DNA from: Melanocharis versteri
Taxonomy: Eukaryota; Chordata; Aves; Passeriformes; Melanocharitidae
NCBI GenBank assembly: GCA_013397845.1
Contig: VZTG01001072.1
Location: 293,162 to 357,161 of the forward strand
DNA length: 64,000 nt
Reading direction: 5' to 3'
Positions 1-11,245 of this stretch are shown here, piece after piece. A program made the translations under genes and the position numbers. Numbering within the stretch: the stretch's first letter is position 1; each line of letters starts with the position of its first letter. The notes below the pieces were generated by a model, which did no database searches, was not told the origin of the DNA, and saw only the letters and a list, made by a program, of their open reading frames with translations.

Positions 1-3000
1 TAACTAAATGCTGCACCTTTGAATCCAGGGATTTTTAATTCTGTTCTTAGTTTTGCTCTTTTTTTGTAGTAGTAATAGATGAATCAGCAGCACATGGCTC
101 GATAGATGTGGCTGTGCATGTGTTATTAATAGTAAATTAATAGCTGTCTTTTTTGACTGTCTGTGAAATGACTGAGGTTTTGTCAGCTTGCATGACTTAC
201 ATGATCATGTCACTCTTCAACTTTATTTAAAATCATGGTAATATAACTTCCCCTTCTTCCTTTTGCAGACATGCAGCAATCTGTTTTACATCTAAAGCAG
301 TTTATTATCCAAATGAGGGAAAGGAAGAAGAGACAGAAGATAACAAGGTCATTACATATAGGCTAGCTGTGCACAAATAGAAACAGCTCCTGTGTAATGT
401 GAGTTAAAGACTGGTTACAAGCATGTAAGTTCAGCCACTGAAAGCCATTAAGAAACAGTGTAATCGTAAGGGGTTTCAAAGTTGGAAGGGCCAAATTCAC
501 TGGAAGTGAATACAGCTATCCACACTGCTGTTCTTGTTTCTTTATGCTGAGAAGCTCCTTCTCACACTGCAAAGGGCTTTCCAGTTGTCTTAGAAAACTC
601 AATTGTCTAGAGCAGGTGCTCTAGGACACTATCCAAAGAGCCTCAGATTTTTTCAAGTGACTGTATAGCATCCAGTAATTTGTAGATGGGTCTCAGGTTA
701 ATGGTACTGGAGCTACTAGAGAAGCTGACAACACCTTCCTTCCCTTTTGATTAATCAGCTATTCAGTGAAGATATGGTTTATGTCCTTTGCTTGTTCTTG
801 CTTTGTTTTTCCAGTAGCCTGTTCCTCAAAAGTTTCATTTATCCTTTTGCTTTGATGCTCTATATATGGGCCATTTTCATAAATACTGTGTATAATGTTT
901 TTCCCTTGGATGATCATTACAGTTCAGAGGTTGAACGGGTGTGCCTTTCAAGGCAACTGAAGAAGGAGCTACAGTAAGAACTATAAATGCCAAATCAGTA
1001 GTAAATATTATTGCTCGTTAGTAATTCTTAAAAGGAGTTAATGTGAAATTGTAGTTTCAATAAAATGTGAGTAAATGACTATGAGAAGGAGACTGGGTAT
1101 TCCTCATGACGACCTTCCTAATGAAGTCTGGTGACAATCGTACGAAAATCTTATGCAATATGGAGAGATCCTTTAACGTAGATGGACTGTGCTGAACAAA
1201 GACCACATCAGGACTGTGGGCTGAGACAAAGCCCTAACGCAGGGAAAGCTCTACTCATAAAACACAGCCTTAGCAAGCCAGTTCCCAAAACAAACCAAAC
1301 AACCAAAGCTAAGAGAATCAAATTCCTGGGAAGAGGCCAGCAAAGAACTATTAGGTCCAGGAGCTGTAAGTTGATGATACTGCAGCCTTCTCTTCTAAGA
1401 AAGAAGAGTGAGTCAGAACGAAAGCTGAAGATGACAGATAGAAGGAGAAAAATATGTCTACAGAGAGTGGTCAACCTTTTTTGTCAGTTTTTCCAACAAG
1501 TTGTCTTTAAGGTAGTCTCTTGAAAGATAGCATTTGAGTTCTACTGTGTTGCATCCTCAGCTGCTTTAGACTTGAAGATTTGTTTGTACTCTGAAAGGCA
1601 CCACTGTGTACAGAATTAATTCTTTTGGTTTATACAGCCAATAGACATCTCAGTAAAGCTCTTAAGTAGCAGGTAGATTTGGAAAATTATATGAAACATA
1701 CTAAAGTTTGCATTTATTCTTTTTGTTATGCTTTCCATATACTTTGTATTTTGTTTCTGGTTTTGTGATTGGGCAAACATTTTGGATCAGATTCTGTTAG
1801 ATGTACCAAAAAAAAAAAAAAGGTACTTTGACTCTTACCTAGATTTAAAATTCAGTTTAATCTGAAATCTTATCTGACTTTTTACTCCTATTTTTCAAGT
1901 GATTGCGCATACAAGTAAAGCTACCTTGCAGGCAGATCCTTGGGGTGCCTAAGGCCCGAGGTGAGTTTGGGAATTTGAGAAGCTAAACTGTGTTTTTTTC
2001 TGAAAGAGAATTTTTTTCTAAACTGGGGTCAAAAGCAGAGTGACTACTCCCATTAGAGTTTGACACTGCTCGCACTGCAGTTTTGGGGAACATCTGGTGA
2101 CTGTGCAATGCATTAATATGAAAATATTTAGTAAGTTACAAGAGCAGTCTAAACAACTGGAACCAGTTAAAGTTCTTCCAACATGAATGAATTTTAAAAA
2201 TCACCTGCTAAGAAAGATGAAAAATAAGAGTGAATATCAACAAATATTGATCAGAGGTGCAGAGGACTGGCTAGTATGAGACTAACTTCCATTCATTTCC
2301 TTGATTTTTACTACAAATGGATACAAGAGGACTGTCAAGCATGAGGTCTTTGAGATTGATTATTGGTGGTTTAATCACTTTTTCACTTCTGGCCCATGTC
2401 TGTTAGAACAGTGCATTTCTACACAGGTTGTAAATCTGACATGGTATCTATGTAGCATTTTCAATAAAATATTTGTAAAAGATATGGTTTTATGCTTACT
2501 ACACCCTTCTAATGTTTATGAAAAGGAAAATTGCATGAACAGGAGGAAAATGTACCTTGGAAATACCCTGTCTTTTCTTTTAATTGCAGCTATATACACA
2601 TCAAAATTTCCTTGCATTACTTTCCAGCAAAGATATGACACATAGTAGATTATTAATATGCCCACACAGCTTTCTCCGTTCATCCTCTGTCAGGTCTTTC
2701 AAATGCCATACAGAGCACTGATTTCTCCACAATAGCTTTCCAATTGTGCATTATGTTCGTAAAATTTCAGTGTGCTGTCATTTTTTTTTTTAGTTACCGA
2801 GCCTTGTCCTCTCAACTGAAAAACAGATCCATTGTTTTTAATAGGAAAGAATCTAATCTCACATTGGTGACAGTAGTTAAGCAGAAGGGTATTGGGTTTG
2901 GAGTTCTTTACAGAAGCACATAAATGGATGTTGCCAGATCATCTTGTATGGTGCTACTGTGCTGCTGGGTCTGGGCAAGTACTACAGTAAACGTTTCTGT

Positions 3001-6000
3001 GCAGCTTCGAAGAGCTGGAAAAAAGGTCTGAAGTGCCTGGGAACATTCCACAGAGAAAAAGAGGCTTAATGTTGGATAAGGTTATATCTATTTGGGATAT
3101 AGTTTTGGTGGATGTGTAGACCAGTGGGAAGCAGATAGGTCTAGAAAATGCAGGTGTAAAGAATTGCAGGTATGCAGTGGAGTCTTGAGGCCAGATACCT
3201 GCATGTTGCCTGTTTCCTTGAAAGCATAGCACAGAATGTTTTTGATCACTATTTCCAAAGAACTTCAGCAGAGTCAATATAACCTTTTTTTTTTTAAGGT
3301 TCTAAATTGTGCTTGAAATAGGAAAGGATTGAATGCTAAAGCATGATGTGCAGCTAGCCTAGGATGTAAATATATTCCTCCTTAATCACTCAGTAATCAA
3401 TGCACTTGGGTGTCTTTAAGCTAACGAGACATTCTAGAAATACTTGGTATTTCAGCAAAGCTGATCATCCAGACAACTCTAATGGCACAGGAAATCCATA
3501 TTGCAGAAGTGGTAAAAGATCGACAAGAACATGCGTTAGTTGTACAAAGGAATGTTGTTTGAATGGTACCGCTGAACTGGGTGAAATGCGGTTATAAGCA
3601 ATACAAGGCCGTGCATAAGATTAATAAATTATAGATGGGGATCTCCTCGCTCAAAACTTGATGAGGAGGAAAAAGCAGGCAAGCTCTTTGACTCACAAGA
3701 TAAATATTATCTCCAGTATAATATATCTGTAAAGCTTAGTGTGATCATAAAATGCGTCAGGACAGTTGCTGTTAGTATAGCCTGGGATGTTTAGTAGCAT
3801 TTTACAGGATTCTGCTGAGATTTCAACTGTAATTTGATAACTCATGTTTACAAAAGATGAAATTAAGCTGATTCCAGATGTTGTGAAAAAGAACTGTTAG
3901 GATATGCAGGAGAAAATATAAAAAGAAAGTAGAAGAGCTTGATTTGCTTGGCTAAAAATGACTTTTGGTGGAAAACAACAGGGATTTAAAAAAAAAATTA
4001 ATGCCAGAGCTAGTCTAGAGTCTAGTTGGCTATCAGATGGCTGTGAAATACTTTTATATAATACAAGAAACCTTCTGGCTACATAGGAGAGTGGTGCTCT
4101 TGAACAGCAGTCCAGTGGGGAGACGTATGGGTAAAAGAACTACTTTGGTATTGGTCTTCATGCTTCTACATAGAATTAAATTATGGTGGATCTTGATGTA
4201 TGATAGTGGGGGAGAGGAATGAAATTGCAATTGCAGGTGAACAGACTTGATCCATGAGGTGTTTTTCAGGCCTTGAACCCTCATGGTTCAACAACAGAAA
4301 ATTTATTATCTCCTGCGTCCAGACAGTAGTGAAGCAATAAAAAGGTTTCTGCACAAAGGGCACATTTACTTTACAGCTATTAAGCAATTTTCTTGTCTCA
4401 GCTCCTTCATGGAGGGGTATATCGATCCCTACATAATGTATGGTAAGGAACTCCACCCTATGCATGTTTTTTATCCTTTCTTCTGGTGTGGAATGACAAC
4501 CGTTATATGTCTGAGCCAAGTTGTTTCATCCCTGGCCTCTTGTTTGGCATAGGTGAGTAGATTCCTTACATAGTTCTTTCTGGCTCTACGTTCGTTTTGG
4601 ATGCCAAAGCAGTGGGTGTGTTACTTTCCAGAATGTATTTGGTTACAAAGCAAATTGAATTTGAAAAGAACATTGCAATGGTATAGGCTTATCTTACTTA
4701 GTTTCTGGTCCCAGCTTACTGCTTTTCCAGATACTTTCTTTCTGGTAATACATGTTTATTAACATTGCTGAGAGCTTTTTATCAAGAGAAGCCTTTGTTA
4801 CAGATGCTCTTGGTATTTGAGCGTACATACTTCCCGTATGTGGTAACTTGCTTGAGATTTGTAGGAAATCATTCCTCGTTGAAGTGATCCGTAAAGAGTT
4901 CATTGCGGAGAATCAAGGAGTCTTAGTCACATAAAACACCAAAAAGACCAAATTTTAAACTTTAAATTCCAAAACAAGTTTAAAAAATACGGATTTTAAA
5001 GTCTTTATTAGTTACTAGTTAGATTGCAGACCCTGAAAACCACTTTCACATCACTTTCAGCAATAAAATGTGAGGTTTGCAGTGCAAATTGGCTGATAGT
5101 ATTAAGGGATTTGTGCAAAGTAGAAACATTTCACTGCAGAAGATGTTTGTAGAAGATGCAAATGTTTGTAGGCACCTTTCTGTGTTGCTAAGTCTGAGTG
5201 ACAATATCAGTGCTTTTTTCATGTGTATCCTGATTTGAGGTTAATTAATTTGGGATCAAATTTCTGCAAAGCTTTTTGAGCATGAAAATTCTTGTGTGTG
5301 GACCTTAAGTCATTAGCAGAACCAGAAATCTTAACCTAAATGTTTATAAGTATTTATCATGTCAGTTGCAATGATAACAATGTTCAAGATCAGTAGTTTT
5401 TCAGTCAAACTTTTATTTCCACTGTCTTCAGAGCATCCCCTATTGTAGCTGCATTCATAGGCTTGTTATTAGTGAAAAGACAGAGAAAAATATGTCTGTG
5501 TGAAGAACTGTGATTGCAAGGGGTCATATTTAAGAGGCTTGGATTCCACCTTAGTTGTAACTTAGATTTAGCTGCAGAAGTCTCAGATGCAGCCCAGGTC
5601 ACCCACTAAATAATGATCTAATCCTAGCAAGCATGCTGAATCCATTGCTTCTCCTGTTTTGACCGTGGAATTCCCTACATGTCTCTAATTTTACAAAACA
5701 TGAGGCTGCAGGGCACAGTCAAAAGCCAGACATCAGAGACAGAGACAGTATAGAGACAGATATAAATGTTGTCTTTCTGTCTCTCCAAAAAGAAAGGCTG
5801 CTTGTTTACTTGGGCTATAATAAGTTTATCCTGAAATGCAAACAGTATCATTAGCAGGAAATTGTTAAAGCACTTGCCCACAACCAAAAAAATCTGAGCT
5901 CTGCAAGTACCACAGAATCTAAACCTGTAGCTCCCCGATATCAGCAGTGTCCCTTAGCCATGAGACTCTGGGAAATTCTGAGTTGGCCTTTTCTTTTGTT

Positions 6001-7677
6001 GTCTTTTGGAGATGGGCATCTTCACCTCAAAGAAAATATTCTGGAGGGAAAGTACATGGGAAAGCAAGCTGCCTATTTCTGTTGGTGTAATAGGGATTCC
6101 TCTATGATTTAGGTGAGGTCCTGGGTTCTGCTTCCTGTTTTAAAGGCTGGCTCTGAATTTTCCACTTAGAAGCTCTTGGATTAAAGGAGTTAAGCACGTT
6201 CCATTCCAGTTTCTAGTGGTCCATCTCCAGCGGAAGTGACCCAGGTTATTTCTTAGTTTGGTGTTCATAGCACTCTCCAAAATAGGAGCAAGCTGTTGTA
6301 AATGTGCAGAAGCAGAGACTTGTCCTCTGGAGGCAGCCGGTGAATCACACTGCTGAAGCCAAGTGTTTGCTTTAGATGCTGCAAAGTGTAAGGTGTATGA
6401 CATCAGATGTTTTCAATTTGGTCTTAAGTCTCTCTTTCATCATATGATTCTGTATAATTTGCCTGGGTCTTGTTCCCTGCTGTTTGTGTCGTGACAGAAG
6501 GATTTCTCATCACGAATGTCATCTTTTGAATTGTCAGCTTCAGGGATTGTTTTCTCCACTCATGATTTGAAACAAAACTGTATAATAAAGTCTTACTTCA
6601 AAATTTATTTTGTGGTTAAGAAACCTGAACATTTAAGAAACATCTGAACATTAGTTTGTGGAACTGCAGTGTTGACAGAAACTTTGTTGGTGGACTCAAG
6701 TGAACACCTCAAATGGAGACATAAAAATAATTGTATGCAGTGAGTATGAAGAGAGGTAGGCCTGTAGGACCGAACTCTTTCCATTGCTTAGTGTTGTTAC
6801 AGATAATCTTTTTATCTGATCAGAACAGCAGACTCACCTAGTACAAGAATCACATCTAAGAGAGTAAAATTTCAGTGAGACAGAGCTGTTATGTGGGAGG
6901 GTTTTTAAAAATCAGCAGTTGACAGTAGCTTCTTACTTTATACTGAGAAAAATATTTAGCCCTGGTTTTGCACCCTAGAACTCTAGTGGTGGAGCCAATG
7001 TCTTTCTAGATTTACCTATTTTCCCCTCTTCTGCTGAATCATGTAGAATCCTGGATTATGGGATTCCTGGAAAGCTGAAATAACCCACATCCTGTTAACT
7101 TAGTTTTATATCTTCTAGTTAGGAATGATCACTCCCAAACTGGTCCCTTTAAAGAAATACGTGTTTCGTATTTATTTTACATACTAGAAGGATTTCAGCT
7201 GTTTGTAATCATAATAATTTTTGTTCTGCTGTGGTTTTATTTTAGATGGACAATTTGGATCTGCATTGTATTAATTTATATAATTAGATTGAAACCTAGA
7301 CAACTCAAAGGTTTTCAAGTGAAAGTACTTGTTATTAATAGATTCCAGAGACTTAGAGTAGTACGTCTTTAGAGATGTCTGCCTTGGATAGAAATAAAAA
7401 TTTGAGTTGGGCACTGAATTTCCTCTTGGCAGCCTTTTCTGATATGATTTTTTTGCTGGGGTTTTTGACACTGTATATGATGTATTATTCCCAGTTTGCT
7501 CAAACAGAATTTTTTTTTAAATATTTCTATGGAGTTTTCTCTCTTGTCCATAATTTTAAAATACCTTACCTTAGAATCTGGTAAAATTGTTCCAGCATTC
7601 ATATGAATGCTATTGATTTTCTTAATCAATACATTAGATTTAAGTAATATTCAGTAAGTCATATTCAAGTCATTTTA

Positions 7678-7749
7678 TGTATATATGTGTGTGTATATAT
7701 ATACATATACATACATACGTGTGTGTGTGTGTGTGTATGTGCATGCGCA
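7678..7749. repeat. TG/TA dinucleotide microsatellite
   Basis: Alternating TA and TG runs, including an 8-unit GT run, ending in ATGCGCAT. It is a simple repeat, likely to vary in length between individuals. Confidence 0.95.
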
Positions 7750-8312
7750 TAATAATTTGGGAAGGGGTAATGTTAAGAAATTTCCACAAAGGAAAGGAGG
7801 CTTCTTTGAATGCCAGCTGAGACAGCAGAATGTGCCAGATAATTCTGCATTCTAGTTTCAAGCCGATGTAGCCAGGTAAGTATAAAAAAAACCTCATTAC
7901 TGTAATAAGTTGAATATCGGGGTGATGAAAAGGCTTTTACAAATAATTATACTATGTAATACTATTCTTAGCACAATCAGGCAGGCAGGGGGAGGAAGTT
8001 GAAGTTAATGCTTGTTCCTTCCAAGATCTGTCTTCTCTGGATCAACACAGTCTTGTAGAAGACACTGTCTACACACTAAGAGCTGCCAACTGTTGAGACT
8101 CACTTGTGCTTTTCACTCTTAACCACAAGCAGCTGTCAGCAGCGACGCTTAACTTTTTAACTTCCTGGTCTGCAGTGCTATATGGGGAAAAAAACCCAAA
8201 CCCACCTGAAAAAACCACCAGTTATAATGGTAACAACTGTTAGATGATTAAATTGTAGATTATTCTGAATGTTGTGAATCAAGTGCAACATGATTAAGCA
8301 GCATGCACTGTC

Positions 8313-8318
8313 ACAGTG
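8313..8318. repeat. Target site duplication, left copy (ATGCAC)
   Basis: Directly precedes the TGT end of the solo LTR and is identical to 8682-8687. Confidence 0.85.
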
Positions 8319-8681
8319 GACACAGCCCGGGGAGAAAAGAGGCAGCCAAACTCAGGAGGAACCAGATAGAAGAGCCTTTATTTATTTATATACAGATGGG
8401 GTTTATACCCTAGGTTCTTGGAATGGTAGAAAAGTCATTGGATCTCTGGCCAACCACCCCCCAGGTTTATTGGCTAGATCCTAAAACACCCATTTCCTAA
8501 ACAATCCCTCAGAATAACAATAACAAGCTGCAAAACATTTCACAGATGCAAGATAGAAGAATTATTTACAAAAGCTCTCTAGCTTTTGTTTTTCAGCTAG
8601 TGTCCGTGGAAAAGTGGAGATGCTCACGGACACAGGCAGGTACTGGAAAATCTCTCCGCTACCAAGCTTTCAGCGTCCACA
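8319..8681 (-). mobile_element. Solo LTR of an endogenous retrovirus (ERVK-like)
   Basis: A 363-bp element that begins TGTCACAG and ends TCCACA, so its ends are the TG...CA of an LTR. It is flanked by a perfect 6-bp direct repeat ATGCAC (8313-8318 and 8682-8687). Read on the - strand it has a TATA-like GGGTATAAAC (8401-8410), then AATAAA hexamers (within 8377-8386), in the order expected of a U3-R-U5 unit. No retroviral gene lies beside it, so it is a solo LTR left by recombination. The 6-bp target duplication fits class II (ERVK/alpharetrovirus-like) elements; the exact family needs a repeat library. Confidence 0.85.
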
Positions 8682-8687
8682 ATGCAC
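8682..8687. repeat. Target site duplication, right copy (ATGCAC)
   Basis: Directly follows the ACA end of the solo LTR and is identical to 8313-8318. Confidence 0.85.
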
Positions 8688-10254
8688 AAATATTAAATTT
8701 TAGTCTGAAAAAGTTGCAGATCTGTGTTCAGCATCAGTGCTAGGAGATTACACTCTCCTTGAAGAAAAAGCTAAGCAAATATGCAGTGCAGTTAGATTAG
8801 AATGGGTGCAGGTTATTTTTCCTGCTAAGAATAATAACATTTTTATCAAAGCCTCTCTGTATGGTGTATCACATTTGACTCCCTTTGAAATGCAGCAATT
8901 TATAGTTCACCCAGTATTTAAATTGGAACTCTGTGAGGGAGTGAACAATTTTTTGACGTAACTCTTCCACATAGTTACTAAATCATGGCCCTAAGCTGGC
9001 AAACTAAACAGAGTAATTTAACAGTCTGGGCTGCACAGTACAAAGTGTGTGTTGTATTTCCACATTAACAACTTTGAATCATTGTTACTTTTTTTTAGTG
9101 AGGTAGAATTCATCACTGTGCCACGCAGTTGCTTCAGAAAGTCTTATAAAAAGTCTTATTATTGTAGTATCTCAAACGACCACAATCATTCTTCTGCAAA
9201 TTCCCAAGTGTAACTTTGTGTTATGAAGTTTGTGCTGTTCAAAGGCATGGACTTACAGTCTTTTTTTAATCACGAAATTGCACCATGGTCATTGTTTAGA
9301 AACAGGTGAATTGAGAGTACATTTACCATTTGAACATTGAAACCATTGTCACCTCTTTCCTTTGAAAGTATATCAGGCCATTATAAAAGAAAACTGATAG
9401 CTGCATTCATGATAAAGTGCTATAGGAACCTGTCATCTCTGCACTTTGCCTGAGAAGGGATTTTCTTGTGAATATGTATGTGTGGTTTCATGGGAAAGAT
9501 CAGGATCTCATTAGGATGTAATCTTTAGAAATACTCTAGTTAGGCTTCATAGCTTTCTGCTCTTCTATCCATTATTCCAAAGTCTCTGTAGATGAAACTG
9601 ATGCTTTCTCCCCCCTGCTTTTGCAAAGAACTGTGATAATGTTTTACCTTCAGTTTTTCCTCTTGTTTGCCAGCCTGCTGTCTACTGATAGGTTTCCTTT
9701 TTATTTCCTGGTCAGTTAATACATTTCAATTGATGTTGCGGCTTTGTCAGCTGCTGTTCCCCAGCCTTGATGGCAAAAGTAGACAGATGGATGGGGGAAG
9801 GGAAGGGATTGTTTTGTCAGGATGAATTTAAAGCATAAGGGATATGTTAAATTGACAGTACTGCAAGCTGAAGTCTTCTGATCACCTGTGTCCTTGCAGC
9901 AATCCCAGTTCCTTCTTGTGCTTCTTCTCCAGCTTAGGCCAAAGAGTAAGTTCTGTGCTTGCTTTTGTTTTTTTTTACTACTTGCTTTTATTATGTTGTA
10001 CCTCGTACGTGTAAAGCTGTTGAGGTTAACTTAAAGTAATCATTTGGAAGTATTTTCCAGGCACGGCTTACAAGACGAATGTAGACCAATTGGTGGTGGT
10101 TGTTGTTACTGGATTTTTTAATTAGTTGTGGCTGTTGGCAACCCAAAATTAAACTTTGAAGTCTTAGCCCTTATGTAAAAGACAGAGTGGTGCAACTGTT
10201 TGTGGCATCTGGGACTATTGATTTACTGCAGCCCATCGGTGTTAGAGGGGTGTG

Positions 10255-10360
10255 CTGCTACGTCAGCTGGCGCTCTATTGTTTCAGCTGCTGTGGCCTTT
10301 GTGTTTGATCCTGTCAGTGCTTGCGTCAGTGATGCATATCATCGCCTGTGTGATGTCAAA
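10255..10360 (+). promoter_or_regulatory. Cluster of CRE-like motifs upstream of the CpG island
   Basis: TACGTCAG at 10259-10266, TGCGTCAG at 10322-10329 and TGATGTCA at 10351-10358 resemble the cAMP response element TGACGTCA. They lie about 400-500 bases upstream of the CpG island. A regulatory role is inferred from motif resemblance and position only. Confidence 0.3.
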
Positions 10361-10759
10361 GTGTGGGTGTTCGGTTATAGAGCCATAGTTAACCTAATGT
10401 GCTGCAGTAAATCCTGGATGCTATTTCCTCCTGGGGATAGCAGTGATTCATCACCGTTCACATTAGACTAATGCTAAGTATAGCAGTGTTCATGAGCCGC
10501 AGTATCCACATAGATTAGTATCAAAGTCATTGCAGCTCTCCAGACGCTGGGCCGGAAAGTGTTTGTTTGCAACCAGATCTGTTTGTGCACCCCCTTTCTT
10601 AGGTGTAAACTGATTAGCAGGTCAGCTCAAGGAAAATCCTCTGGAAGGACTGGGCCTAAGTAATTCCTTAGCACTTAATTATGCTAATTAACGTAAAAGC
10701 TTTCAGCTAGATGACTCGGATCACACCGGGCAATGACAGTCCGTAGATTACAGTACAAA

Positions 10760-11245
10760 GCGGAGGGGGAGCCCCGCGGGAGGGCAGAGGACGTCGCTCT
10801 CCGCGGGGACACGGCCCCTTGTAGCGGCGGCGCGGGCAGGGCAGGGCAGGGCAGGGCAGGGCGGGGAGAGGCCGCGGGGCGGGGCGGGGCGGAGCGGAGC
10901 GGGCCCGGCCGCGCACCTGAGGGAGGGAGAGAGGGAGAGAGGNAAAAAGATGGAAATCTGTAGGGCAGGAGTCGGAGCGCTGGCAGGCCCCTCTGTCGGT
11001 GCTGCGCTCTCGGAGGGGGGTGGCGGCGGTGCCCGGGGCCGCGGTGGCCCCGGAGCCGCGAGGGCAGCAGGACGCCCGGCGCCGGGAGGCCGTAGGAGCC
11101 CGGCTGCTGGAGCGCAGGGCCGGCGCTGAGTGCCCCGGAAGAGCATTCCCTGCCCCGGCGCTGGGAATCCGGTGTGGGCACCTTTGCCGGCGCTTTTTCG
11201 AGCCGCTTGCTAATGGAGCGATGCTTCGTGGTTGAAATAAAAAGA
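10760..11245 (+). promoter_or_regulatory. FNDC3A: CpG island, candidate alternative FNDC3A promoter and first exon
   Basis: An abrupt change from AT-rich sequence to very high GC with dense CpG, GGGGCGGGGC GC boxes at 10876-10890 and no clear TATA box. It lies 4.2 kb upstream of the first coding exon in the window, on the same strand. Mammalian FNDC3A is known to have a shorter isoform from an alternative 5' exon, so this is the likely matching promoter in the bird (inference). I could not assign a splice donor with confidence. The island holds one unresolved base at 10943. Confidence 0.65.
10834..10900. repeat. Tandem G-rich 5-mers in the CpG island
   Basis: Five exact GGGCA units (10834-10858), then GGGCGGGG..., then three GGGGC units (10876-10890) and two GGAGC units (10891-10900). 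The regular G-runs could form a G-quadruplex and are prone to length change. Confidence 0.85.

Larger units (their letters stand above)
1..10180. other. Region upstream of the CpG island, no recognised exon
   Basis: AT-rich noncoding sequence. None of the open frames resembles the N-terminal FNDC3A exons (which in mammals encode a short segment starting MAEHPP) or another known protein. It is probably intron of the long FNDC3A transcript. It contains a TG/TA microsatellite and a solo LTR, listed separately. Confidence 0.6.

Noticed and set aside
2301..2645. Possible upstream FNDC3A exon ending in FPCITF, similar to the FQCITG end of the missing exon
   Set aside because: No donor follows at the right place, and the residues before it do not match the conserved VNPGEAFTIRREDG segment.
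10684..11181. 165-codon open frame on the - strand, and others overlapping it, in the CpG island
   Set aside because: The high GC removes stop codons, the frame crosses an unresolved base, and the translation is low-complexity Pro/Arg/Ala with no family resemblance.
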